DNA of 19,682 bases from NCBI GenBank assembly GCA_947625175.1, contig CANQNI010000004.1, forward strand, positions 1 through 19,682, read 5' to 3'. This DNA comes from an uncultured Eubacteriaceae bacterium (GTDB lineage: Bacteria; Bacillota; Clostridia; Eubacteriales; Eubacteriaceae). A model generated the notes under the pieces. It did no database searches. It had not been told where the DNA came from and saw only the letters and a program-made list of their open reading frames with translations. Positions 1-6,764 of the stretch are shown here, in pieces (position 1 is the first letter of the stretch; each line of letters starts with the position of its first letter). The translations under genes were made by a program, and so were the position numbers.

Positions 1-2
1 TT

Positions 3-1073
3 AATGAATCTGAAAATAAGCAAAAAGCTCTTGATTCAGCTTTAAAAAATATAGAAAAAAATTTTGGAAAAGGTTCTATTATGCGTCTTGGGGATGAAGC
101 TTCTCAAGATATAGATGTTATTTCTACTAGTTCGATTGGAATTGATAGAGCTTTAGGAATTGGAGGAATCCCTAGAGGAAGAGTTACAGAAATCTACGGA
201 CCTGAATCATCTGGTAAAACAACTATAGCACTTCATATAATTGCTGAAGCTCAAAAGAATGGCGGATTTGCAGCATTTATTGATGCAGAACATGCATTGG
301 ATCCTGTTTATGCTAAAAATTTAGGGGTTGATATTGATAATTTAATTATCTCTCAACCAGATACTGGAGAACAGGCTTTAGCAATCTTAGAAGAATTGGT
401 TCGTAGTGGAGCCCTTGATGTTGTAATAGTTGACTCTGTAGCAGCTTTAGTTCCAAAAGCTGAAATAGACGGGGAAATGGGAGATTCCCATGTTGGGTTA
501 CATGCTAGATTAATGTCCCAGGCTCTAAGAAAACTAACAGGAATAATTAAAAAATCTAATACTTCAGTTGTTTTTATAAATCAACTAAGAGAAAAAGTAG
601 GTGTTTTATTTGGAAATCCTGAAGTAACCACTGGTGGAAGAGCTCTTAAGTTCTATTCAACTATTAGAATGGATATAAGAAGAATAGATTCTATAAAACG
701 TGGTCCAGATTTTATTGGAAATAGAACCCGAGTAAAAGTTGTTAAGAATAAATTGGCTCCTCCATTTAAAACTGCAGAGTTTGACATAATGTATGGTGAA
801 GGAGTTTCAGCTGATGGTGACTTATTAGATGTTGCAGTTGAAGAAGATATTATACAAAAATCAGGATCATGGTTCTCTTATAATGGTGAAAGACTAGGGC
901 AAGGTCGTGAAAATGCAAAATTGTTTTTCGAGGATCATCCAGAAGTTCGTAATGAAATAAAAGCTCGTCTTCAAGAAACTTTTAAAACTCATGTCAACTT
1001 CGAACAAGAAGATGATGTTACTGAAGAAATTGAAGAAGAAGATGATTTTGATTTAGGAAAAATTGACGTTTAG
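3..1073 (+). CDS. recA: RecA recombinase (5' end cut by window edge)
   Basis: RecA is the ATP-dependent strand-exchange protein of homologous recombination and the co-protease that triggers self-cleavage of LexA-type repressors. The open frame runs back to base 3, and the residues before the first in-frame ATG (base 81) match the RecA N-terminus ([20 protein letters not shown] before IMRLG). The true start is therefore just outside the window and the ATG at 81 is internal. Visible motifs are Walker A (GPESSGKT), the catalytic-Glu region ([10 protein letters not shown]), Walker B ([10 protein letters not shown]), loop L1 ([20 protein letters not shown]), and loop L2 ([20 protein letters not shown]). 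The end is a typical acidic tail ([15 protein letters not shown]). No recX-like gene follows. Identity is certain; only the start is missing. Confidence 0.98.
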   Translation, partial: NESENKQKALDSALKNIEKNFGKGSIMRLGDEASQDIDVISTSSIGIDRALGIGGIPRGRVTEIYGPESSGKTTIALHIIAEAQKNGGFAAFIDAEHALDPVYAKNLGVDIDNLIISQPDTGEQALAILEELVRSGALDVVIVDSVAALVPKAEIDGEMGDSHVGLHARLMSQALRKLTGIIKKSNTSVVFINQLREKVGVLFGNPEVTTGGRALKFYSTIRMDIRRIDSIKRGPDFIGNRTRVKVVKNKLAPPFKTAEFDIMYGEGVSADGDLLDVAVEEDIIQKSGSWFSYNGERLGQGRENAKLFFEDHPEVRNEIKARLQETFKTHVNFEQEDDVTEEIEEEDDFDLGKIDV

Positions 1074-1075
1074 GC

Positions 1076-1108
1076 TTTACAAATAAAATTTAATGTTGTA
1101 TAATACAA
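1076..1108 (+). promoter_or_regulatory. Promoter of the 1142 gene, with a palindromic -10 region
   Basis: A -35 box TTTACA (1076-1081) and a perfect -10 box TATAAT (1099-1104) are separated by exactly 17 bases. The -35 starts three bases after the recA stop codon, so the next gene and perhaps rnpB can be transcribed apart from recA. The -10 box lies inside a perfect inverted repeat, TTGTAT-A-ATACAA (1096-1108), which could be an operator or could be chance in AT-rich DNA. Confidence 0.7.
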
Positions 1109-1141
1109 TCTTTGCTGAATTATTAATCTAGAGAGTTTTAT

Positions 1142-1660
1142 ATGGATAAACTTTTAAATAAAGCTATTAAGACAAAGACTATTACTGAAGATGAACTAAA
1201 GAAGCTTACTGACTATATTAATTTACCTGAGAATCAGGATGATTTCTATATGTCCAGTAGCTCTAAGAAAGACCGGATTGGTAATTATAGAGAATTTTTC
1301 TTAAACCCAAGTGATCTTGAAAATCAGAAAAAGTTTAAAATTTACGAGATCAGTGGTCCTAGAGATTTAGTTGCCTTTAAACTTCAGTATTATGATATCT
1401 TAAGAGATGAAAATACAAGTTTTCTTAAGAAATCAATGCTTCTTTATACTTTACAAAAGCGTATTGAATATACTTTTAAGAAAGAACTAAAGGAGCCAGA
1501 TGATTTAAAGCAGTATAAGGAAATTGAGAATTTATTAAATAAAGTTAAAAAAGCTAGATCATATTATGCTTATAAAGTTTTTTTAGATAATAATTCTAGT
1601 GATAAAAAAATTAAGAATTCTAATGATTCTGTTACTAAAGTTGTGAAAAAAAGTAAGTAA
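1142..1660 (+). CDS. Hypothetical 172-aa basic protein between recA and rnpB
   Basis: I do not recognise this protein. It starts at ATG 1142, six bases after GAGAG, and has a near-consensus promoter 38 bases upstream. The sequence is soluble, largely helical in character and rich in Lys, Glu and Tyr. The tail is strongly basic (about residues 145-172, ending in VVKKSK), which would suit nucleic-acid contact, but this is inference only. I see no signal peptide, membrane segment, Cys cluster or catalytic motif. It sits where many Bacillota carry recX, but I see no convincing resemblance to RecX. Its stop codon (1658-1660) overlaps the 5' strand of the RNase P RNA P1 helix, so gene and RNA are physically interlocked and probably share a transcript. 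Confidence 0.75.
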   Translation: MDKLLNKAIKTKTITEDELKKLTDYINLPENQDDFYMSSSSKKDRIGNYREFFLNPSDLENQKKFKIYEISGPRDLVAFKLQYYDILRDENTSFLKKSMLLYTLQKRIEYTFKKELKEPDDLKQYKEIENLLNKVKKARSYYAYKVFLDNNSSDKKIKNSNDSVTKVVKKSK

Positions 1661-1987
1661 ACCATATGATCGCGAATTATTTAATTTGAGGAAAGTCCGA
1701 GCACTATAGAGCAGGATGCCGGATAACATCCGGTGAAGGTGACTTCAAGGAAAGTGCAACAGAAAATAAACCGCCATATTTAATATGGTAAGGCTGAAAC
1801 GGTGCGGTAAGAGCGCACCAGCATTTAGGTAACTAAATGGCTTTGTAAACCCCATCCAGTGCAAGACCAAATACAATAGTAAAAGACAGTTGCTCGCTGT
1901 TATTGGTGGTAGGTCGCTTGAATTTATTGGTGACAATAAATCTAGACAGATGATCATTTAAACAGAACTCGGCTTACAGGTTTACTT
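1655..1987 (+). ncRNA. rnpB: RNase P RNA (M1-type ribozyme)
   Basis: This is the catalytic RNA of RNase P, which removes the 5' leader of tRNA precursors. The universal core is visible: GAGGAAAGTCC at 1688-1698 (5' strand of P4 and conserved region I), AGTGCAACAGAAA followed by ACCGCC, GGTAAGGCTGAAACGGTGCG with GGTAAGAGCGCACC, AACCCCATCCAGTGCAAGACC, GGTAGGTCGCTTGAA, and ACAGAACTCGGCTTAC near the 3' end (3' strand of P4). The ends are set by a 9-bp P1 helix, AAGTAAACC (1655-1663) with GGTTTACTT (1979-1987). The P12 to P15 pattern resembles type A more than the Bacillus type B; I am less sure of the type than of the identity. The 5' end overlaps the stop codon of the upstream gene, and a terminator follows 12 bases after the 3' end. 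No in-frame gene on either strand is credible here. Confidence 0.97.
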
Positions 1988-1999
1988 CTTGAATAGATT

Positions 2000-2025
2000 G
2001 CATCGTTATTGACGATGCTTTTTTT
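2000..2025 (+). terminator. Rho-independent terminator of rnpB
   Basis: The stem is GCATCGT / ACGATGC (7 bp) with loop TATTG, followed by seven T (2019-2025). It lies just after the RNase P RNA 3' end. It touches the 3' end of the convergent regulator gene, whose stop codon is at 2024-2026. Confidence 0.9.
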
Positions 2026-2686
2026 ATTTCTCAAGAATTTCATTTTGTTCTTTATGAATATAAACTACTTTACCTATAATATGAATATTATTTTGATGAA
2101 TATTATAAACTTCAGCATTATAGTCTAATGAAGCTGGCTGGAGAATTATATTATTCTTATTTTCTAAAACTTTTCTAATTATTAAATTATTCTCATTTAT
2201 ATGAAGAGCTACATAATTTTGGGGTAATTGAACATTGCCAAGTTTAATTATTATAAAATTTCCCTTAGAAATAAACGGAGCCATAGCATTGTCTTGAATT
2301 TGATAACCTATAACAGCTCCCCATTTACTTAGTAGTTCAATCGGAATATTTAATTCCTGGTCAATCTTCTCATTTGAAAATAATGGTAAATTATATTTTA
2401 TTGATTTAAAAATTGGAACACTGGTTAGAGAAGAGTCTTCGTTTAATATTTCATTTTCAAAAATTGAATTACTGGTTCCTGATAACCAATTAGGGTTTAC
2501 ATTAAAGTGCTTTGCAATTGCCTGAATAGTAGTCATCTTAGGAATCATTTCACCACGAGTATATCTTGAAATAGTAGGTGGAGAAAGATTTAAAACTTTG
2601 CCAAGAGAATAAGTTGTTTCATTATAATCCTTCATCAACTTTTTAAGTCTAATTCCTAAAAGATTCTTATCAATATTATTATTCAT
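2024..2686 (-). CDS. HTH (XRE) + LexA/S24-like regulator, apparently non-cleavable
   Basis: The protein has 220 aa. Residues 8-66 form an XRE/Cro-type helix-turn-helix (IRLKKLMKDYNETTYSLGKV, LSPPTISRYTRGEMIPKMTT). About residues 89-212 have the layout of the S24/LexA-CI C-terminal domain: a VPIF strand, the DNAMAPFISKGNFIII block, the IIRKVLE strand and a final IHIIGKVVYI strand. In cleavable members the block reads DSM with a nucleophilic Ser; here it is DNAM, giving Ala134. The general-base Lys strand (typically VKR) reads IIRKV, giving Arg171. The usual Ala-Gly scissile bond after the first strand is replaced by Lys-Tyr-Asn (97-99). I infer a DNA-binding regulator that dimerises through a dead S24 fold and does not respond to RecA by cleavage. 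It is divergent from the glycosylase gene across 145 AT-rich bases and has an AAGGTAA Shine-Dalgarno. Targets are unknown; control of the neighbours or itself is possible. Confidence 0.85.
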   Translation of the reverse strand: MNNNIDKNLLGIRLKKLMKDYNETTYSLGKVLNLSPPTISRYTRGEMIPKMTTIQAIAKHFNVNPNWLSGTSNSIFENEILNEDSSLTSVPIFKSIKYNLPLFSNEKIDQELNIPIELLSKWGAVIGYQIQDNAMAPFISKGNFIIIKLGNVQLPQNYVALHINENNLIIRKVLENKNNIILQPASLDYNAEVYNIHQNNIHIIGKVVYIHKEQNEILEK

Positions 2687-2831
2687 ACAATTACCTTATT
2701 ATTAAAATTTTAAAATTACAAATAATAAATCGCAATTTCTAGAATTATTTTAATTGAATAATATAAAATTTCAATCAGATTATATTAATTGATATTATAA
2801 TTATCATTAAGCTAAAGTTAGTTAGAAATTA

Positions 2832-3338
2832 ATGAAAAAAGAAAAACAGGAATACTTACAACATAGAATTAAACCATTTGTTTCATCTGATTCACGTGTA
2901 CTTATATTAGGAACATTTCCATCTCCAAAATCTAGAGAGATTGGATTTTATTATGGCCATCCACAAAATAGATTTTGGAAAGTTTTAGCAGCAATATTAA
3001 AACAGAAAATCCCAATGACAGTTGATGAAAAGAAAGAATTTTTAAAGAGAAATAAAATAAGTCTTTGGGATGTTTTAGATTCTTGTTCTATTACTGGAGC
3101 AAGTGATTCTAGTATTAAGAATCCAAAGCCTAATAATATTGCTGAAATAATAAAAGATACTGATATTAAACATATATTTTTGACTGGGCAAAAAGCTGGA
3201 CAACTTTATAAGAAGTATTGTCAAGGTAAAGTTGATTTAAATTTTACTATTTTACCTTCAACCAGTCCTGCTAATTGCGCCATGAATTTAGAAACTCTAG
3301 AAAATAAATATAGAATAATTCTTAATTATTTAGAATAA
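2832..3338 (+). CDS. DNA-deoxyinosine glycosylase, UDG superfamily family 6
   Basis: This base-excision-repair enzyme is predicted to remove hypoxanthine (deaminated adenine), and perhaps other deaminated bases, from DNA. At 168 aa it has the length of the hypoxanthine-DNA glycosylase family. Two signatures are visible. The N-terminal motif is LGTFPS at residues 26-31, followed by YYGHPQNRFW at 40-49; in family 6 the Asn of the HPxNxFW motif (here Asn46) is the reported catalytic residue. The C-terminal motif is LPSTSPAN at 141-148, where the minor-groove loop lies. Between them is the typical KISLWDVLDSC stretch. The gene is divergent from the LexA-like regulator and is followed after a single base by the ABC ATPase gene, so the two are probably co-transcribed although they have no obvious functional link. 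Confidence 0.88.
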   Translation: MKKEKQEYLQHRIKPFVSSDSRVLILGTFPSPKSREIGFYYGHPQNRFWKVLAAILKQKIPMTVDEKKEFLKRNKISLWDVLDSCSITGASDSSIKNPKPNNIAEIIKDTDIKHIFLTGQKAGQLYKKYCQGKVDLNFTILPSTSPANCAMNLETLENKYRIILNYLE

Positions 3339-3339
3339 T

Positions 3340-4086
3340 ATGAATACTGAATTATCAACTCAAATAAATCAGAAATTAAATAAACACCCTTTAATCGTTT
3401 TTAAAGATGTTACTAAAGTTTATCATTCTGGAGAAGTTACAATTAATGCAGCTAACGGTATTAATTTTGAAATTAACCAGGGTGAGTTTGTTATTGTAGT
3501 CGGTCCATCAGGCGCAGGAAAAACTACTGTTTTAAATATTTTAGGTGGTATGGATAATGCAACTGATGGAGAAGTAATAATAGATGAAGAACATTTAGAA
3601 AATCTTTCTCAAAAAGAATTAACAGAATATAGACGTTATGATACAGGATTTGTTTTTCAGTTTTACAATTTAATTCAAAACTTAACTGCTCTAGAAAACG
3701 TAGAAATGGCTGCTCAGGTTTGTGAAAATCCAGCTGATGCTAAAGAGACATTAGAAAAAGTAGGGTTAATTGATCGAATAAACAATTTTCCATCTCAATT
3801 ATCTGGTGGGGAACAACAAAGAGTAGCTATAGCCAGAGCTTTAGTTAAACAACCTAAACTTTTATTATGTGATGAACCAACTGGAGCATTAGATTATAAA
3901 ACCGGAAAAACTATTTTAAAATTACTCCAGGAAACGAGTCAGAGAGATAATATGACAGTAATTCTTATTACACATAATACAGCTATTACTCCAATTGGTA
4001 ATAGAGTTATTCATATGAAAAATGGAAAAGTAGAACAAATAGAAATCCAAACAAATCCAATAAGTATTGATGAAATTGAATGGTAA
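3340..4086 (+). CDS. ABC transporter ATP-binding protein, MacB/LolD type (orphan)
   Basis: This is the nucleotide-binding subunit of an ABC transporter. The full set of motifs is present: Walker A GPSGAGKT (55-62), Q-loop FVFQFYNLI (about 104-112), signature LSGGEQQ (154-160), Walker B with DEPTGALD (178-185), and the switch His in ITHN (about 210-213). The wording FQFYNL, LTALENV and DEPTGALD is that of the MacB/LolD/FtsE group, which works with FtsX-like permeases in lipid, peptide or antibiotic export and cell-wall processes. An N-terminal extension of about 17 residues precedes the first strand. No permease is encoded next to it: the gene begins one base after the glycosylase stop and ends at a strong terminator. 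The partner must be elsewhere, and the substrate cannot be told. Confidence 0.93.
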   Translation: MNTELSTQINQKLNKHPLIVFKDVTKVYHSGEVTINAANGINFEINQGEFVIVVGPSGAGKTTVLNILGGMDNATDGEVIIDEEHLENLSQKELTEYRRYDTGFVFQFYNLIQNLTALENVEMAAQVCENPADAKETLEKVGLIDRINNFPSQLSGGEQQRVAIARALVKQPKLLLCDEPTGALDYKTGKTILKLLQETSQRDNMTVILITHNTAITPIGNRVIHMKNGKVEQIEIQTNPISIDEIEW

Positions 4087-4126
4087 TTCGTTTTGTAGCT
4101 AACAAAAGCTACAAAACGAATTTTTT
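4085..4126 (+). terminator. Strong rho-independent terminator after the ABC ATPase gene
   Basis: A perfect 16-bp stem, AATTCGTTTTGTAGCT (4085-4100) with its complement at 4107-4122, encloses loop AACAAA and is followed by a T run to 4126. It starts within the stop codon of the ABC gene and reaches the stop of the convergent phosphatase gene. The leftward transcript would also form this stem, but no U-run follows in that direction. Confidence 0.93.
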
Positions 4127-4877
4127 ATTTCAAAGCATTTTCTAAAACTATTTTTAAAGTATCTAAAATCTCTTTAGAAGCTGCAGCAATACAACACTCT
4201 TTATCGAATTCTACATAACCTCCTGCTTCTCTTATTATAATAATACCTGGTGCTATATCCCAAAGATGAGGAGCATAAGAAATTTTACCTTGAAAACCTC
4301 CTTCAGAAACCAGGGCTAAATCATAAGATGTACAACCGTTCATTCTTGGTTTTCCAAATGTATTAGTTACTTCTTGAGCTATTTTTAGTTGCGTAATTAA
4401 AATATTAGAGTTTTTCTTAAAATCTGTTATTGAAATCATCGCTTTTGGAATTTCAGTAGCCCTTACTTTTATTAGTTGATTATTACAATAAGCTCCTTTA
4501 CCTTTAATAGCAGAATACATTTTATGAAAAGTTGGTAGATAAATAATTCCAAAAGTTGGATTATGATTTTCTATCAAAGCTACCTGAGTTCCATATATAG
4601 GGATTCCATTAGCAAAATTCCAGGTTCCATCAATAGGATCAATCGTATAAAAAGTACCTTCTTCTCTCGTATTTGATAAAGTTTCTTCACTTAATATTGG
4701 AATATTAGGAGTAATTTCTTTAATTTTATTAATTATTTCTTTTTCAAATCTTAAATCAGTTTCGGTAACTATATCATCTTGACCTTTAGGAAGAGCTATT
4801 AAAGAAAGGTTACTTTCCCAGAGTTTATAAATTAAATCTTTTAACTCATTAACTAAATAGGTATAATTTATTGTCAT
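4125..4877 (-). CDS. Inositol-monophosphatase-family phosphatase
   Basis: This is a Mg2+-dependent sugar-phosphate or nucleotide phosphatase of the IMPase/FBPase/CysQ superfamily, 250 aa (family range about 250-270). Metal-binding motifs appear in the right order: DIVTETDLRFE (35-45); ILSEET, with Glu64 as the likely first ligand; the family signature DPIDGTWNFANG at 80-91 with Asp80 and Asp83; and the distal WDIAPG (206-211) with Asp207, followed by REAGG. The family cannot be resolved further from sequence alone: inositol-1-phosphatase, 3'-phosphoadenosine-5'-phosphate phosphatase and fructose-1,6-bisphosphatase activities are all possible. It is a single leftward gene, convergent with the ABC operon and divergent from the MBL gene. 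Confidence 0.92.
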   Translation of the reverse strand: MTINYTYLVNELKDLIYKLWESNLSLIALPKGQDDIVTETDLRFEKEIINKIKEITPNIPILSEETLSNTREEGTFYTIDPIDGTWNFANGIPIYGTQVALIENHNPTFGIIYLPTFHKMYSAIKGKGAYCNNQLIKVRATEIPKAMISITDFKKNSNILITQLKIAQEVTNTFGKPRMNGCTSYDLALVSEGGFQGKISYAPHLWDIAPGIIIIREAGGYVEFDKECCIAAASKEILDTLKIVLENALK

Positions 4878-4879
4878 TT

Positions 4880-4921
4880 TATTTATAATAATTATTTGAA
4901 ATTAATATTTATAATAATTAT
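4880..4921. repeat. Perfect 16-bp direct repeat in a divergent promoter region
   Basis: TATTTATAATAATTAT occurs at 4880-4895 and again at 4906-4921, with start points 26 bases apart, inside the 67-base gap between the leftward phosphatase and rightward MBL genes. Each copy contains a TATAAT. They may be -10 regions or paired operator sites; chance duplication in AT-rich DNA is not excluded. Confidence 0.5.
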
Positions 4922-4944
4922 ACAATTTTAAATAAAGAGATAAA

Positions 4945-5826
4945 ATGTTCGAGCTAATTAATATTAAAGGAAATACCTACTATTTTAATGGACCTGTTAA
5001 GATAGGATTAATCAAATTAAATGATAATGAAGTAGTTCTAATTGATAGTGGAAATGATAGAGATGCTGGTAAAAGAATCAAAAAGATTTTAGACGAAAAT
5101 AATTGGAAATTAAGAGCTATTTATAATACACATTCGCATGCTGATCATATTGGAGGGAATAGATACTTACAAAATCAAACAAATTGTAATATTTATGCTC
5201 CTGTTAAAGAAAGTTATTTTGCTAATAATCCAATAATGGAACCAATTTCTTTATATGGAGGAAATCCATTTAAAGATTTAAAACATAAATTTTTATTAGC
5301 AAAGGAAAGTGATGTTAAACCACTTACACAAGAAGTTCTTCCAGAAGGTTTTGAAATAATTGATCTTCCTGGTCATTCAATTGAAATGGTAGGCTATAGA
5401 ACACCAGATAATGTTGTTTTCATAGCTGATTCAATTTCAAGTAAAGAGACAATTGATAAATATAAAATAAACTTTACTTATGATATTGAATCTTTCTTAA
5501 AAAGTTTAGATACTGTTAATAAGATTAAGGCTGACATTTACATTCCATCCCATGTATCTCCATTAGAGAGTATTGAGGAATTAGTTGAATATAATAGGGA
5601 TAAAACTTATGAAATAGCTAATGAAATAGTAAATATTTGTGAAGAACCTAAAACCCAGGAAGATATCCTGAAAATTCTATTTGATCAATTTAATTTAAAG
5701 ATAAATCATGAACAATATGTTTTATTAGGAGCTACTATAAGATCTTATTTATCATGGTTAAAAGATCAAAAGAGACTTAATACTTTTTTTAAAGATAATA
5801 AACTATATTGGGTTTTTTCCGAATAA
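4945..5826 (+). CDS. Metallo-beta-lactamase-fold hydrolase
   Basis: This predicted soluble binuclear-zinc hydrolase has 293 aa. The metal site is complete: THSHADHIGG with His63, His65, Asp67 and His68; LPGHS with His144; the bridging Asp162 in VFIADSI; and His203 in PSHVSP. About residues 215-290 form a helical, winged-helix-like C-terminal segment (EEPKTQEDILKILFDQF, then ATIRSYLSWL and LYWVF). That arrangement is typical of a broad, poorly characterised MBL group. The substrate (thioester, lactone, glutathione adduct or other) cannot be read from the sequence. The gene is divergent from the phosphatase gene. No terminator separates it from the YbjQ-type gene, so read-through is possible. 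Confidence 0.88.
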   Translation: MFELINIKGNTYYFNGPVKIGLIKLNDNEVVLIDSGNDRDAGKRIKKILDENNWKLRAIYNTHSHADHIGGNRYLQNQTNCNIYAPVKESYFANNPIMEPISLYGGNPFKDLKHKFLLAKESDVKPLTQEVLPEGFEIIDLPGHSIEMVGYRTPDNVVFIADSISSKETIDKYKINFTYDIESFLKSLDTVNKIKADIYIPSHVSPLESIEELVEYNRDKTYEIANEIVNICEEPKTQEDILKILFDQFNLKINHEQYVLLGATIRSYLSWLKDQKRLNTFFKDNKLYWVFSE

Positions 5827-5933
5827 TTTCTTTAGATAAATTAAAATTAGTAAAAGAAAATTTAAATAAGATTAATAGAATTCTAGATTTTAGAATTAAT
5901 TTGGATATAAATAAAAAAAAGAAAGGTTTTGTC

Positions 5934-6245
5934 ATGTTAGTTTCTACAATTAGTAATATTCCTGGAAAAAATTACCAGGTCTTAGGATTAGTCCAAGGCG
6001 CTCATATTGAAGCTGTTAATATTGGAAAAGATATTGGTCAATCTTTCAAAAATATGTTTGGTGGCGAATTAAAATCTTACAGTGCATTAATGGACAATGC
6101 TAGAAAAACTGCAGTTGATCGAATGGTAGCTGATGCTCAGTCAAAAGGAGCTGATGCAATAGTTGGAGTTCGTTTTGATTCACCTGATATTACTGGTGAT
6201 TCGGCTTCCTTCCTCGTTTATGGAACTGCTGTAAAATTTGTTTAA
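5934..6245 (+). CDS. YbjQ/UPF0145 family protein
   Basis: This 103-aa protein belongs to the YbjQ (UPF0145, putative heavy-metal-binding) family, whose function is unproved. Family marks are the opening strand MLVSTISNIPGK, GLVQGAHIEAVNIGKD, a central helix DNARKTAVDRMVADAQSKGA, then DAIVGVRFDS and the closing strand SFLVYGTAVKF. Members form homo-oligomeric beta-rich rings. I chose ATG 5934 because GAAAGG lies seven bases upstream and the family homology starts there. The longer in-frame opening at 5808 would add an unrelated AT-rich segment and overlap the MBL gene. A strong terminator follows. Confidence 0.88.
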   Translation: MLVSTISNIPGKNYQVLGLVQGAHIEAVNIGKDIGQSFKNMFGGELKSYSALMDNARKTAVDRMVADAQSKGADAIVGVRFDSPDITGDSASFLVYGTAVKFV

Positions 6246-6261
6246 TTTTGTTTGTTTAATC

Positions 6262-6289
6262 AACTCCTATTTAATAGGAGTTTTTTTTT
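6262..6289 (+). terminator. Rho-independent terminator after the YbjQ-type gene
   Basis: The stem is AACTCCTAT / ATAGGAGTT (9 bp) with loop TTA, followed by T to 6289. It ends rightward transcription from the MBL and YbjQ-type genes. Confidence 0.92.
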
Positions 6290-6343
6290 GTAAAGATAAA
6301 GATTATTAAAGTTTGCATTTAGTAGTACTATAAAATAATAACT

Positions 6344-6380
6344 AAAAAAACGATAAATATAATAAAAATTATATTTATCG
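6344..6380 (-). terminator. Leftward rho-independent terminator of the Cys-rich gene region
   Basis: The 12-bp stem CGATAAATATAA (6351-6362) / TTATATTTATCG (6369-6380) has a six-base loop. On the minus strand it is followed by seven T (complement of 6344-6350) and then AG, so it works leftward. It implies that leftward transcripts across 6462-6764, and possibly from the mobile element, are real. Confidence 0.82.
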
Positions 6381-6461
6381 ATTGTCTAAAGGTAATGCTG
6401 TTTTACAGCTTTAACTTTTTTATAATCTGAGAGCATTTAAATAAGTTAAATTTTCATTATG

Positions 6462-6761
6462 TTAATTTCTACATCTTCCTCGGCTGCAATTACCTCCTCC
6501 GCAATAATCATATCCATTTTCCTGTCCATAACCAGGACATTCATCTGATTCAGAATACGGACATATACCTGCTCCATAATTAGGATATTCAGCAGTTTCA
6601 TAATAAGGACAATTATCATTGGGACAATAAAAATCAGTTTTTTCATTATTATAATTATCAGTAGCTTCGGGAACTACTTCATTCGAATCTCGTACTGGTA
6701 CAACCATTTGAGAAGTAGAAACAGGAACTACTTGCTGAACTGTTTCGAAATTTTTTCTGTT
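6462..6761 (-). pseudogene. Cys-rich small protein gene, apparently damaged at the 5' end
   Basis: From the only in-frame ATG (6707) this encodes 81 residues ending in a repeated Cys-Pro pattern: YCPNDNCPYY, GICPYSESDECPGYG and YCGGGNCSRGRC, with seven Cys in the last 55 residues. That suggests metal binding or disulfides. The frame stays open upstream of the ATG to a TAA at 6762-6764, and that stretch has the same character (TVQQVVPVSTSQ before MVVPVRDS) but no ATG, GTG or TTG. Coding therefore seems to begin further upstream and to be interrupted, by a nonsense or frameshift change. Beyond the stop, the same frame has an ATG reading MEIFSLIWNFATSNLR. I do not recognise the family. A leftward terminator downstream supports transcription. 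An alternative is a short intact gene starting at 6707. Confidence 0.5.
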
Positions 6762-6764
6762 TTA

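Noticed and set aside
1745..1957. Leftward 70-codon open frame
   Set aside because: It is antisense to the conserved core of the RNase P RNA and has no protein-like family features.
2761..2831. TATAAT at 2796-2801 as promoter of the glycosylase gene
   Set aside because: No -35 hexamer lies at acceptable spacing; the region is so AT-rich that a lone TATAAT is weak evidence.
5808..5933. N-terminal extension of the YbjQ-type protein
   Set aside because: The family starts at the ATG at 5934, which has its own ribosome-binding site; the extension overlaps the MBL gene and looks like translated AT-rich spacer.
6446..6646. Leftward 66-codon frame overlapping the Cys-rich gene
   Set aside because: Its Met/Ile-rich composition is a shifted reading of the Cys-Pro repeats, which are the more gene-like frame.
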